Part shown: one piece after another, positions 55,810 through 64,000 of the stretch | Numbering within the stretch: the stretch's first letter is position 1 | How the letters are laid out: every line of letters begins with the position of its first letter | NCBI RefSeq assembly: GCF_014836445.1 | Contig: NZ_JACSQV010000011.1 | Location: 52,149 to 116,148 of the forward strand | Origin: Cellulomonas avistercoris | Lineage (GTDB): Bacteria; Actinomycetota; Actinomycetes; Actinomycetales; Cellulomonadaceae | DNA: 64,000 bases | Direction of reading: 5' to 3' | Made by a program: the position numbers and the translations under genes | Notes under the pieces: generated by a model | The model's input: only the letters and a program-made list of their open reading frames with translations | The model's database searches: none | What the model was told of the DNA's origin: nothing

Positions 55810-57969
55810 ATGAGGGACCGCCGACGGACGCAGGACCGGCCGGCGCGACCCCGGAGCACCCCCGGGCGGGGACGTACCGGGACGCGCCGCACCCTCGTCG
55901 GCGCGCTGTGCGCGGTGGCGCTCGTCGTCGCGCTCGGCCGCACCACGGACGCCGCCGTCGCCGCCACGACCACGGTCTCCGTGACCGCCTCCGACATGAC
56001 GTACACGAACTCGCGCGAGCCGCGGACCGCGCTCGGCTACAAGGACTTCGCCTTCGCCACCCGCTCGGAGAACTCCACCTACGTGCGGTTCGCGACGCCG
56101 GCGGCGCCGGACGCCCGCGCGACGATCGAGTCCGCGACCCTCGTGCTGCAGGCGCGCACGTCCTCGTCGAAGGACCGCGCGCTGCTCGTGCGCACCGTCG
56201 GAGCGTCGTGGCGCGAGGCCACGCTCACGCACGACACGCGGCCGAGGGCGACGGGCCGTCCCGTCAACACCCCGGCCCGCGTGGCCGCCAGCACCACGGT
56301 CCGCGTCCCCGTCGACCCTGCGGCGGTGCACCCGGGAGGGACGACCGCGTTCGCCCTCTCGTTCGACCGCCCCGACCCGCGGGTGAGCTTCTGGAGCGAC
56401 TCGCGCCGCAGGGCCCGCCTCGAGGTAAAGTACCGGCTGACCGGCACGTCGGCCACTCCCACGCAGGCGACGTCGGCGCACCCCACCTCCACGTCGCGCC
56501 CGGCTCCCACCGCCACCCCGAAGGCCACCCCCACGCCGACGAGGACGCCGACGTCCGCGCCCACGTCCTCGCCGACGGCCGCGCCGGCACCGGCTCCGAC
56601 GACCGCGCCGGTCACGGGCGCGCGCTCCGACCTCCCGTACGTGCCGGCCACCGGTGGAGCCAAGAAGGTGTGGGCCCACTACTTCCCGCCGTACCCGATC
56701 TCCCTCGACAACCGGCCCGCCGACGAGGACTACTACACGCGCAACTACCTCGACCCCGCCGGTGAGGGCAGCAAGTTCGCCGACGTCGGTGGCCTCCTGC
56801 GCGACCGCCCCCTGCCGCGCTCCCCGCTGTCGGGCGACTGGGCCCTGCACGACATGACGGCCGAGGTCGAGCAGGCCCGTTCGGCAGGGATCGACGGTTT
56901 CACCGTCAACGTCCTGGGCATCACGGGCGCCAACTGGGACCGCACGCTCGACCTCGTCGAGGCGGCCGAGCGGACCGGCGGGTTCACCGTCGTGCCGAAC
57001 ATCGACACCAACGCCAGCGGTGTCGAGGCGGGCCCCACCCGGCTCGCGGCCGCGATCGCTCCGCTGCTGCGCAGCAGCGCGGCCGAGCGGCTGCCCGACG
57101 GGCGCGTCGTCCTCTCGTCGTTCAAGGCAGAGGGCAAGTCGGTGGAGTGGTGGTCCGAGCTCTTCCGGACGCTCGAGCAGGAGCACGGGGTGCGCGTCGC
57201 GTTCACTGCCGTCCTCCTCGACTCGTCGTCCGCCAACATGGAGGCGTTCGCCCCGATCAGCTGGGCCCTGAGCAACTGGGGAGCACGCAACCCGGGCAAG
57301 GCCCGGGCCGCCGCCGACTACGCCGCACGCGCGCACGCGCTGGGCGTCAGGTGGATGGCGCCCGTGGCGGTCCAGGACGTCCGCCCGACCCAGGGCATCT
57401 ACGACGAGGCGGCGAACACGGAGACCCTCGAGGCCACGTGGCGCAACGCGGTCGACGACGGTGCCGACCTGGTGCAGCTCATCACGTGGAACGACTACTC
57501 GGAGTCCACGTCGTTCGCCCCGTCCGCGGCGCACGGGTGGACCTTCCTCGACGTCTCGGGCTACTACCAGAGCGAGTTCAAGTCCGGGGCGGTCCCGACG
57601 GTCACCCAGGACGCCCTGTACGTGACCCACCGGGTGCACGCCGTGGACAGCCGGGTGACGCAGCAGAGCGACCTCGCGACCGTGCGCAGCGACGCGAACG
57701 CCACCGAGCCGCGGGACACCGTCGAGGTGCTCTCGTTCCTCACGGCTCCGGCGGACGTGACCGTGACCGTGGGCGGGCGGCAGCAGACGGTCCGCGTCGG
57801 GGCAGGCGTCTCACGCACCACGGTGCCGCTCGCCACCGGCGAGGTCTCCGCCGTCGCCCGACGCAACGGCGCCACGATCGCCCACGTGAGCTCACCGTTC
57901 ACCGTGGTGTCGCGGCCCGAGGTGCAGGACCTGCAGTACTACGGGGTCGCCAGCCTGCGGAACCCGTGA
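55810..57969 (+). CDS. Secreted DNRLRE-GH71 protein (alpha-1,3-glucanase-like)
   Basis: A 719-aa extracellular protein. Arg-rich N-region and signal peptide about 1-52 (hydrophobic VGALCAVALVVALG, cleavage near AAVAA). A DNRLRE-type beta domain (about 55-215) with LGYKDFAF and SFWSDSRRR. A Thr/Pro/Ala linker (about 218-275). A GH71-like barrel (about 280-620) beginning KKVWAHYFPPYPISLDN, with DYYTRNYLDP, GIDGFTVNVLG and TWNDYSEST. A C-terminal beta domain follows. GH71 enzymes cut alpha-1,3-glucan. The ATG at 55810 has GGAGA about 5 nt upstream. Its place between two exopolysaccharide operons suggests it trims or releases the cell's own polymer, an inference. Confidence 0.82.
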   Translation: MRDRRRTQDRPARPRSTPGRGRTGTRRTLVGALCAVALVVALGRTTDAAVAATTTVSVTASDMTYTNSREPRTALGYKDFAFATRSENSTYVRFATPAAPDARATIESATLVLQARTSSSKDRALLVRTVGASWREATLTHDTRPRATGRPVNTPARVAASTTVRVPVDPAAVHPGGTTAFALSFDRPDPRVSFWSDSRRRARLEVKYRLTGTSATPTQATSAHPTSTSRPAPTATPKATPTPTRTPTSAPTSSPTAAPAPAPTTAPVTGARSDLPYVPATGGAKKVWAHYFPPYPISLDNRPADEDYYTRNYLDPAGEGSKFADVGGLLRDRPLPRSPLSGDWALHDMTAEVEQARSAGIDGFTVNVLGITGANWDRTLDLVEAAERTGGFTVVPNIDTNASGVEAGPTRLAAAIAPLLRSSAAERLPDGRVVLSSFKAEGKSVEWWSELFRTLEQEHGVRVAFTAVLLDSSSANMEAFAPISWALSNWGARNPGKARAAADYAARAHALGVRWMAPVAVQDVRPTQGIYDEAANTETLEATWRNAVDDGADLVQLITWNDYSESTSFAPSAAHGWTFLDVSGYYQSEFKSGAVPTVTQDALYVTHRVHAVDSRVTQQSDLATVRSDANATEPRDTVEVLSFLTAPADVTVTVGGRQQTVRVGAGVSRTTVPLATGEVSAVARRNGATIAHVSSPFTVVSRPEVQDLQYYGVASLRNP

Positions 57970-57972
57970 CCC

Positions 57973-58009
57973 GCGGTGGGGGCCGAGCGGACCACCGCCC
58001 GCCCCCCAC
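57973..58009. terminator. Possible hairpin between GH71 and wcaF-like genes
   Basis: GCGGTGG (57973-57979) pairs with CCACCGC (57992-57998). An overlapping alternative pairs GTGGGGG with CCCCCAC (58003-58009). A moderate terminator candidate for convergent genes. Confidence 0.35.
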
Positions 58010-58017
58010 GACCAGCC

Positions 58018-58578
58018 TCAGTCGGGGAAGCGCGCCCGCAGCACCTGCGGCTCGGGTTGACCGACGACCATCCCGGCGGGCACGTCGGAACGCACGGTGG
58101 TCCCCGGCGTGACGACAGCCGACGTCCCGACCTCGACACCCCCGAGCACGATGCAACGCGTCGTGACCCATGCCCCGGCTCGCACGACGACCGGTCGCGC
58201 GACCACCCTCATGTCACGCCGGGCGTCGTGCGAGCCCGTCGTCACGAACGTCTCCTGGGACAGCACCACGTCGTGCTCGAGAACGACGCGCTCACGGTTG
58301 GAGATCCAGACGCCCTCGCCGATCCAGCAGTCGTCGCCGATCTCGAGGTTCCACGGGAACCGCACCCGTACCCGTGGCCGGATCACCACCCCCGTACCGA
58401 TCCGCGCACCGAACCGCCGCAGCACGGCGACCCGCAGCGCCGACGAGGGCTGCAGCGCGTTGCTGACGACCGCCCACTCCGTCAGGCGCCACAGCGCGAC
58501 GTGCCAACCAGGACGCCCCCAGCCGGTGGGCGCGGGTGGCACCTCCGCCAGCGGGATCACGCGAGGCTGACCGTCCAC
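58018..58578 (-). CDS. wcaF: WcaF-like sugar O-acetyltransferase (left-handed beta-helix)
   Basis: A 186-aa acyltransferase of the hexapeptide-repeat family, resembling colanic acid acetyltransferase WcaF. Isoleucine-patch turns are visible as RFGARIGTGVVIRPRVRV, LEIGDDCWIGEGVWI and IVLGGVEVGTSAVVTPGT. The conserved TGSHDARRDMRV holds the active-site His. It transfers acetyl from acetyl-CoA to a sugar of the repeat unit. The GTG at 58578 lies inside the end of the glycosyltransferase gene (22-bp overlap), indicating coupling. Last gene of its operon. Confidence 0.88.
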   Translation of the reverse strand: MDGQPRVIPLAEVPPAPTGWGRPGWHVALWRLTEWAVVSNALQPSSALRVAVLRRFGARIGTGVVIRPRVRVRFPWNLEIGDDCWIGEGVWISNRERVVLEHDVVLSQETFVTTGSHDARRDMRVVARPVVVRAGAWVTTRCIVLGGVEVGTSAVVTPGTTVRSDVPAGMVVGQPEPQVLRARFPD

Positions 58579-59687
58579 GGCGCACCTCCTCCTGCGGTCG
58601 TGTACTCGTCGAGCAGCCGCTCGGCGAGCGCCGCGAGCCCGAACTCGTCCTCGGCGAGCTCCCGCGCGGCGGCACGTCCGGCAGCTCCCTGCCCGACCAG
58701 TTCCGCAACCGCGGTGGCCAGGTCCTGGGGCGTCGACGGCACCACGCGGGCACCCGTGCTCGACGCGGCGATCACTGCGAGACCGCAGGTCGGGTCGACC
58801 ACGACCGGCGTCCCGACCGAGAGCGCCTCGAGCACCACCATGGGGAACGGCTCCGCCTCGCTCGGGAGGACCAGCACGTCCAGCCCGGCGAGAACACCCG
58901 GCACGTCCTGCGGCGGCAGGGCGCCGCGGTACTCCACGTCGACGTCCGGGTGGTCCGCGAGCCAGCGGCGCAGGGCCTCGAGGTCGCCGCCGTCCGGGCC
59001 GACCACGACCCCGCGGTAGCGCCCGGGCTCACGCCGCGAGAGCTCGAGCATCCCTTCGGCCCACGCGAGCACGCGCTTGCGCGGATGGAGGCGGGAGCAG
59101 AAGCCGACCACGCGGACGTCGCTGCCCGACCCGTCGCCGGCAGGCGCCGGCGGCACGGCGTTGCGCACGGCGACGAGCCGGAGGCCGGGCGCGACGTCAC
59201 CGAGCGCGGCGCGTTCGGTGTCCGTGAGGGTGAGTGCGAGCGCCGCACCGCGCAGGACGGGCCGCGTCAGGAGCGCGTCGTACACGGCGAGGACGCGCGA
59301 GCGCGCCGGCTTGATCATGCCGTGCGTCTGCACGACGTACGGCACGCCGAGCGCACGGCACAGGAGCGCCGCGGGCATCGTCGTGAGGTCGCGCGCCAGG
59401 TGCACGTGGACGAGGTCCTGGCGGCGCGCGTTCCGCAGCACCCACAGCAGCACCCCGGGACTGACGAGGGTGCCGAAGGACGACCTCCACCACCGGGCGC
59501 GGCGGAGCACGTGCCGGACGCGGTCGTCCGTCGCGTGCCAGCGACCGTCCCATCCCGACACGAGCGTCACGTCGGCGCGGCCTGCCAGCGCAGCGGTCTG
59601 CGCGAGAGCGACGGTCGTGGGCCCGCCGTAGGTCCCGTCCGCCGCGACCAGCGCGACCACGTGCGCGACGCGCGCCGGATGCGTCAC
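58557..59687 (-). CDS. Glycosyltransferase family 4
   Basis: A 376-aa GT-B enzyme. The N-domain has GTYGGPTTVALAQ and a YVVQTHGMIKP motif. The C-domain has GFCSRLHPRKRVLAWAEGM and the donor-binding SEAEPFPMVVLEALSVGTPVVVD with Glu residues of the EX7E type. This N-terminus (glycine-rich GGPTTV) is typical of GT4 enzymes next to wcaF-like genes. It starts at GTG 59687, overlapping the phosphatidyltransferase stop by 4 bp, so three genes form one operon. Sugar and acceptor unknown. Confidence 0.9.
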   Translation of the reverse strand: MTHPARVAHVVALVAADGTYGGPTTVALAQTAALAGRADVTLVSGWDGRWHATDDRVRHVLRRARWWRSSFGTLVSPGVLLWVLRNARRQDLVHVHLARDLTTMPAALLCRALGVPYVVQTHGMIKPARSRVLAVYDALLTRPVLRGAALALTLTDTERAALGDVAPGLRLVAVRNAVPPAPAGDGSGSDVRVVGFCSRLHPRKRVLAWAEGMLELSRREPGRYRGVVVGPDGGDLEALRRWLADHPDVDVEYRGALPPQDVPGVLAGLDVLVLPSEAEPFPMVVLEALSVGTPVVVDPTCGLAVIAASSTGARVVPSTPQDLATAVAELVGQGAAGRAAARELAEDEFGLAALAERLLDEYTTAGGGAPWTVSLA

Positions 59688-60418
59688 GCCACCACCGCCC
59701 GGTCGAGGGCGCCGAGCTCACGGGACCAGCGCACGAGGAAGGCGGCCGCGACGAGCACGCGGACCGCCGCCAGAGCCGTGTAGGCGACGACGAACCAGCC
59801 GCCTGCGCCCAGCAGCAGGAACACGAGGCAGAAGACGCCGTAGTCCGCCGGCAGGAGAGCGACGGCGCGCAGCGTCGACGGCGCGCGGCCGGGCGCACCG
59901 GCACGGGTGCGCTTCAGCAGCTCGGTGAGGGTGCCACCGACGAACGTGACCACGGCCGCGAGCTGGAACACGAGCGGCACCAGGAGCCACGTCGACCCGG
60001 GCGGTGTGTCGAACCGGTACCAGGAGACCAGCACGGCGGCGTGGACCGCGACCATCTTGCCGGCGTCGACGACGTGGTCCAGCCACTCCCCCTGCGCGCT
60101 GGCACGGCCCGTCAGCCGCGCGACCTGGCCGTCCGCGGAGTCCAGGGCGAACCCGAGCGCGAGAAGGAACCACACGAGCACGCCCGTCGACACCCCCGGC
60201 CGGCCGAGTGCGAGGACCAGGACCCCCGCGGCCGTGGTCAGGACGCTGAGTCCGGTGACGCCGTTGGGGGCGACCCCCGCCCGTGCGAGGACCACCGCCA
60301 GCGCACGCCCCGCGGGGCGGTTCACCCACCGGGAGTAGAGCGACACACCGGCCTTGCGCTTCTGCGCCGAGGCCAGGCTCTCCCAGTCCTGTCGCAGCTC
60401 CACCGACCGCACGCGCAC
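59684..60418 (-). CDS. CDP-alcohol phosphatidyltransferase family protein
   Basis: A membrane enzyme of about 244 aa with about six transmembrane segments, transferring a phosphoalcohol group from a CDP-linked donor. The full CDP-OH-P motif is present: DSADGQVARLTGRASAQGEWLDHVVDAGK gives D-G-x2-A-R-x8-G-x3-D-x3-D. Substrate cannot be read from sequence. Location with a glycosyltransferase and acetyltransferase suggests a lipid- or polyol-phosphate step in surface polymer synthesis. The start is uncertain: GTG 60418 follows GGAGG by 4 nt, and in-frame GTG 60451 and GTG 60412 are alternatives. First gene of its operon. Confidence 0.88.
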   Translation of the reverse strand: MRVRSVELRQDWESLASAQKRKAGVSLYSRWVNRPAGRALAVVLARAGVAPNGVTGLSVLTTAAGVLVLALGRPGVSTGVLVWFLLALGFALDSADGQVARLTGRASAQGEWLDHVVDAGKMVAVHAAVLVSWYRFDTPPGSTWLLVPLVFQLAAVVTFVGGTLTELLKRTRAGAPGRAPSTLRAVALLPADYGVFCLVFLLLGAGGWFVVAYTALAAVRVLVAAAFLVRWSRELGALDRAVVA

Positions 60419-60507
60419 CACCCCTCCGCCGCGCCCGGCACCGCGTGGCACCGTCGAGGCCGCCAGCCTGGCACAGGACAGAACAGTCGTAACCGGACAT
60501 TCGGCGA

Positions 60508-60536
60508 TTCACCCGCACCCCGAGTCGTTTCACCCG
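60508..60536 (-). promoter_or_regulatory. Paired CGGGTGAA sites in the divergent region before the LamG gene
   Basis: TTCACCCG occurs at 60508-60515 and 60529-60536 (CGGGTGAA on the minus strand), 21 nt (two helical turns) apart, between the phosphatidyltransferase operon and the LamG gene. The same octamer lies before the GH71 gene. A shared regulator is possible but unidentified. Confidence 0.35.
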
Positions 60537-60619
60537 ATCCCGGAGTCCGAGATGTCCGCCCTAAGCCGTAATGTCCCAAACGCCGGAGCCCGGCTGCCAT
60601 CCGTCCCCGAGGTGACCCC

Positions 60620-63600
60620 ATGCGCTACCCGATCAGCCTCACCAGCGCGGCAGTTCTCGGCCTCGCCCTCGGCATCGCTCTCTCCACCCCCGCCCACGCG
60701 GTCGACGTGCCCGGTGGGTTCACGGCCGACGACCTCCCCACCTGGCAGACCAACGGCACGGTGCGCACCCTGACGCCGTCCGCGGCCGGCCTGGTGGTCG
60801 CCGGGGGCAGCTTCACCACGCTGCGGCCGCCCGGTACGTCCGAGGGCGATCCCACCTCGGTCCAGCGCTCCGGCCTCGCCGTGCTCGACGCGGCGACCGG
60901 CAGCCCCACCTCGTGCGCACCAGCGGTGCGCAACGGCACCCAGGCCGGCACCGTCCACGCCGCGGTGACGGCACCCGACGGCCGGACCGTCTACATCGGA
61001 GGGTCGTTCTCCTCCGTGGCAGGCATCTCGCGCGGCAACGTCGCCGCCATCGACCTGCCGACGTGCACGGTCGTGGGGAGCTTCACGGCGTCCGCGTCCG
61101 GGCCGGTGTACGCCCTCACGGCGACCACCTCCAGGCTGTACCTCGGCGGACTGTTCAACACCGTCAACGGCCAGCTGCGCCCCCGGCTCGCAGCCGTCAC
61201 CACCGCGTCCGGCGCGGTGCTCGCGTTCTCCCCTGCGCCGGCGGAGGAGGTCCTCGCCCTCAACGTGGACCCCGCTAACGGGAACGTGCTCGTGGGTGGC
61301 CGCTTCTCCGAGATCGCGGGCCAGGAGTCCCACGCTCTCGCCGTGCTCGACCCCGACGGCGCCCTCGTGCGCGGCTACCCCAAGGGCTTCATCCCGTGGA
61401 GCGCCGGCAGCGGGCAGCGCAACGGCACGTCCGTCATCAAGAGCATCACCGTCGACCAGGACGGCTTCTACGTCGGTGCAGAGGGCACGGGGACCGGCGT
61501 GTGGGACGGCCGCGCGGCGTTCTCGTGGGACACGTACGAGCAGCGCTGGCGCGACCGCTGCCTCGGCGCCACCCAGGCCGCGGTGCCGTACAAGGGCATC
61601 CTGTACGCCGCCAGCCACAGTCACGACTGCTCGACCGAGGACCTCTTCGAGGACGGCCAACGGCACTACTTCTCGGCGCAGTCGACGACGGACAAGAAGT
61701 GGATCAACTGGTCACCCGACGGCAACGACGGGATCGGCGAGGGTATCGGTCCGCGCGCGATGACGATCGCGACGAAGGGCGGCAAGGACTACCTGTGGAC
61801 CGGCGGCGAGTTCACGAGCATCAACTCCTCCCCGCAGCGCGGCCTGACGCGCTTCACGACCGGCCCCGACGTGAGCGCACCGACCATCCCCGGGGCCGCG
61901 GTCGTGCAGAGCTACGACCCGACGACGAACGTCGTGTCCTGGCGCTCGAGCATCGACAAGGACGACTCCCGGATCATCTACGACGTCTACCGCAACAACG
62001 GCGCGACGCCGATCGGCACGGTGTCCGGCACGAGCACCTACTGGGACCGGACCCAGCTGCAGTACGTCGACACGGGCGTCGTGGCCGGTCAGAGCTACTC
62101 CTACCGCGTCACGGCGCGTGACGAGTCCGGCAACACCTCGAGCAAGAGCGGGGCACGCTCGGGCGTCGTGGCCGCGACGGCGGTGCCCTACGCGTCACGG
62201 GTCGTCGCCGACGGCGCGCGCATCTACTTCCGTGGCGACGAGCCCTCGGGCGTGTACGCCGCCTCGCTCGGCAACGGGAACCGCGGCGGCTACTACGCCG
62301 GCACCGCCGGGCGCGATGCACCTGGCGCGACGGGGGACGGCAGCGCCGCCCTCACCTTCACCGGCGAGAACACGTCGTTCCTGCACACCGAGTCACGCGA
62401 GACCGGCCCGCTGCAGTACACGGTCGAGGCCTGGGTCAGCACCACGTCGACCAGCGGCGGCAAGATCATCGGGTTCGGCGACCGCGCGTGGACCAACAAC
62501 CGCAACAGGACCAGCGGGAACTACGACCGGCACGTCTACCTGCGCAACGACGGCCGCGTCGTGTTCGGCGTCTGGACGGGGTCGGCGACGACTCTCACCT
62601 CGCCGACGGCGATCAACGACGGCGCCTGGCACCACGTGGTGGCGACCCAGGGCCCCGGCGGCATGACGCTGTTCGTCGACGGCTCGCGCGTGGGCCGCAA
62701 CACCAACGCCTCGGCGCAGGAGTACACGGGCTTCTGGCGGGTCGGAGGCGACATCCTCAGCGGTTGGCCGAACCGTCCGTCGTCGGACTTCCTCGCCGGC
62801 TCGATCGACGAGGTCGCCGTCTACGACACCCCCCTCACGCCGCAGCAGGTCGCGGCGCACTACACCGCGACCGGCCGCACCGTGGCCGGTGCGATACCCG
62901 TGCCCACCGACGCGTACGGCGCGGAGGTGCACGGCGACGGGCCCGGCGCCTACTGGCGCCTCGGCGAGCAGAGCGGCGCCGTCGCGTACGACAGCTCCGG
63001 CAACGCCGAGACGGCCGGCGTGACCGGCGCGGTCACGTGGGGCGTCCCGGGTGCGGTCCAGGGCACCACCGACACGGGCACCACGTTCGCGGGCACGGCC
63101 GGCGCGGGCGTCGCTGCGACGAGCGCGCTGACCTCACCCACGCGGTGGAGCAGCGAGGTCTGGTTCCGGACGACGAGTACGACGGGCGGCAAGCTCATCG
63201 GGTTCGGCAGCTCGCAGACCGGGACCTCGAGCAACCACGACAAGCACCTGTACATGACCAACGACGGCAGGCTGGTCGCCGGCGTCTACACCGGGTCGAC
63301 GCAGGTCGCGACGTCCACCGCGGCGTACAACGACGGCACCTGGCACCACGCCGTGGTGACGCAGGGCGACTCCGGTCTGCAGCTGTACGTCGACGGCTCG
63401 GTCGTGGCGAGCAACCCCGTGACGACCAACCAGGCGTACGCCGGGTTCTGGCGGCTCGGGGGCGACACCGTCAGCGGCTGGCCGTCGGCGCCGACGTCCG
63501 GATGGTTCGCGGGCGACCTCGACGAGGCCGCCGTCTACCCGCGGGCGCTCACGGCGACCGAGGTCGCGTCGCACTGGTCCCTCGGCAGCGGGGTCACGGG

Positions 63601-64000
63601 CGCGGACACCACACCGCCCACCGCGGTCGGCGCCCTCACCGCCACGGCCGACGGCACCTCGGTCGACCTGACCTGGACCGCCGCGACCGACGACACCGCC
63701 GTCACCGCCTACGACATCCACCGCACGGCCGGGCCCGGCGCCCCGATCGGCGCGGCCACCCTGGTCGCCACGGTCACCGGCACCACCTGGACCGACACCG
63801 GACTGGCACCCGGCACGCACCACTACCAGGTCGTCGCACGTGACGCCGCCGGCAACACCGGACCCGCCGCCGCAGCCGACGCCGACGTCCCGGGCCCGGT
63901 CCCCGTCCCGGTCCCGGACACCGCACCGCCCACCGCGGTCGGCGCCCTCACCGCCACGGCCGACGGCACCTCGGTCGACCTGACCTGGACCGCCGCGACC
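60620..64000 (+). CDS. Large secreted propeller/fibronectin-III/LamG surface protein, C-terminus beyond window
   Basis: Open for all 1127 codons to the window edge. Signal peptide 1-27 (cleavage after AHA). Residues about 30-400 contain repeats GGSFTTL, IGGSFSSVAG, LGGLFNTVNG, VGGRFSEIAG and GGEFTSINS, the delta-60-type beta-propeller pattern. An fn3 domain spans about 417-519. Two LamG/concanavalin-type jelly rolls follow (about 525-755 and 770-990), each with WHHVVATQ or WHHAVVTQ and a DGS loop. Then fn3 repeats begin at about 996 and 1100. ATG 60620 has GAGGTG about 5 nt upstream. Probably a carbohydrate-binding surface or adhesion protein. No catalytic domain is seen so far; the anchor would lie outside the window. 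Confidence 0.85.
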   Translation, partial: MRYPISLTSAAVLGLALGIALSTPAHAVDVPGGFTADDLPTWQTNGTVRTLTPSAAGLVVAGGSFTTLRPPGTSEGDPTSVQRSGLAVLDAATGSPTSCAPAVRNGTQAGTVHAAVTAPDGRTVYIGGSFSSVAGISRGNVAAIDLPTCTVVGSFTASASGPVYALTATTSRLYLGGLFNTVNGQLRPRLAAVTTASGAVLAFSPAPAEEVLALNVDPANGNVLVGGRFSEIAGQESHALAVLDPDGALVRGYPKGFIPWSAGSGQRNGTSVIKSITVDQDGFYVGAEGTGTGVWDGRAAFSWDTYEQRWRDRCLGATQAAVPYKGILYAASHSHDCSTEDLFEDGQRHYFSAQSTTDKKWINWSPDGNDGIGEGIGPRAMTIATKGGKDYLWTGGEFTSINSSPQRGLTRFTTGPDVSAPTIPGAAVVQSYDPTTNVVSWRSSIDKDDSRIIYDVYRNNGATPIGTVSGTSTYWDRTQLQYVDTGVVAGQSYSYRVTARDESGNTSSKSGARSGVVAATAVPYASRVVADGARIYFRGDEPSGVYAASLGNGNRGGYYAGTAGRDAPGATGDGSAALTFTGENTSFLHTESRETGPLQYTVEAWVSTTSTSGGKIIGFGDRAWTNNRNRTSGNYDRHVYLRNDGRVVFGVWTGSATTLTSPTAINDGAWHHVVATQGPGGMTLFVDGSRVGRNTNASAQEYTGFWRVGGDILSGWPNRPSSDFLAGSIDEVAVYDTPLTPQQVAAHYTATGRTVAGAIPVPTDAYGAEVHGDGPGAYWRLGEQSGAVAYDSSGNAETAGVTGAVTWGVPGAVQGTTDTGTTFAGTAGAGVAATSALTSPTRWSSEVWFRTTSTTGGKLIGFGSSQTGTSSNHDKHLYMTNDGRLVAGVYTGSTQVATSTAAYNDGTWHHAVVTQGDSGLQLYVDGSVVASNPVTTNQAYAGFWRLGGDTVSGWPSAPTSGWFAGDLDEAAVYPRALTATEVASHWSLGSGVTGADTTPPTAVGALTATADGTSVDLTWTAATDDTAVTAYDIHRTAGPGAPIGAATLVATVTGTTWTDTGLAPGTHHYQVVARDAAGNTGPAAAADADVPGPVPVPVPDTAPPTAVGALTATADGTSVDLTWTAAT
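63605..64000 (+). repeat. Near-identical fn3-encoding DNA repeats (312-nt period)
   Basis: 63605-63688 and 63917-64000 are the same 84 nt with one difference (A at 63611, G at 63923). The period of 312 nt (104 codons) matches one fn3 unit plus linker. More copies probably lie beyond the edge. Confidence 0.85.

Noticed and set aside
60419..60619. c-di-GMP or c-di-AMP riboswitch before the LamG gene
   Set aside because: I found no GEMM or ydaO core sequence. The inverted CGGACAT/ATGTCCG pair is short and unsupported.

Overview
The window is about 74% G+C (estimated by eye) and is densely packed with actinobacterial genes. The combination points to Cellulomonas or a close relative in the Micrococcales. 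There is a mycothiol S-conjugate amidase (mycothiol is restricted to Actinobacteria), DUF4307 and DUF501 proteins, a secreted GH10 xylanase with a long Thr-Pro linker and a CBM2, a CE7 acetyl xylan esterase, many GTG starts, 4-bp GTGA/ATGA gene overlaps and several likely leaderless promoters. I saw no insertion sequence, integrase, prophage gene, CRISPR array or rRNA.

Layout. 1-5 kb: isoprenyl diphosphate synthase (partial), a TrhA/hemolysin III membrane protein, the mca / 128-aa membrane protein / nitrilase-superfamily operon, DUF4307 and greA. 5-10 kb: a translationally coupled metB - AI-2E-type permease - ilvA operon, then msrA and an unusual hairpin-plus-repeat array. 10-19 kb: ATP-dependent DNA ligase, a DUF2776-like membrane protein, a CPBP-like membrane protein, an alditol oxidase, a transglutaminase-like protein, an FKBP, the CE7 esterase and cystathionine beta-synthase. 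19-27 kb: Bax-inhibitor-like protein, an ABC exporter pair, a large RND transporter, an iron-box-controlled siderophore-interacting protein, a truncated YCII remnant and a PLDc_N protein. 27-38 kb: a tRNA with anticodon UAA but class I architecture, type II NADH dehydrogenase, a CNNM/CorC-type protein, two separate PadR-HAAS regulatory modules, and the ppx, DUF501, ftsB/divIC and eno block. 38-49 kb: a PrmC-like methyltransferase, the GH10 xylanase, pntAB transhydrogenase, mazG, a lipoprotein and mfd. 49-60 kb: an exopolysaccharide cluster reading leftward (tyrosine-kinase-like Wzc, flippase, polymerase, gmd, glycosyltransferase), a secreted GH71 alpha-1,3-glucanase-like protein reading rightward, and an acetyltransferase - glycosyltransferase - CDP-alcohol phosphatidyltransferase operon. 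60.6 kb to the edge: a very large secreted propeller/LamG/fibronectin-III protein that runs out of the window.

How the genes work together. metB, cbs and ilvA handle transsulfuration and threonine/isoleucine metabolism. mca, msrA, ndh, pntAB and the SIP-family reductase serve redox, iron and detoxification needs. The xylanase and CE7 esterase attack acetylated xylan. The 49-60 kb genes look like a surface polysaccharide assembly line with its own hydrolase. The most unusual items are the class I tRNA with anticodon UAA, the operon-end palindromes that carry extra copies of one arm, a Wzc-like protein lacking the Walker A lysine, two independent PadR-HAAS modules, a DtxR/IdeR-like box over a leaderless start, and near-identical fn3 repeats at the right edge.
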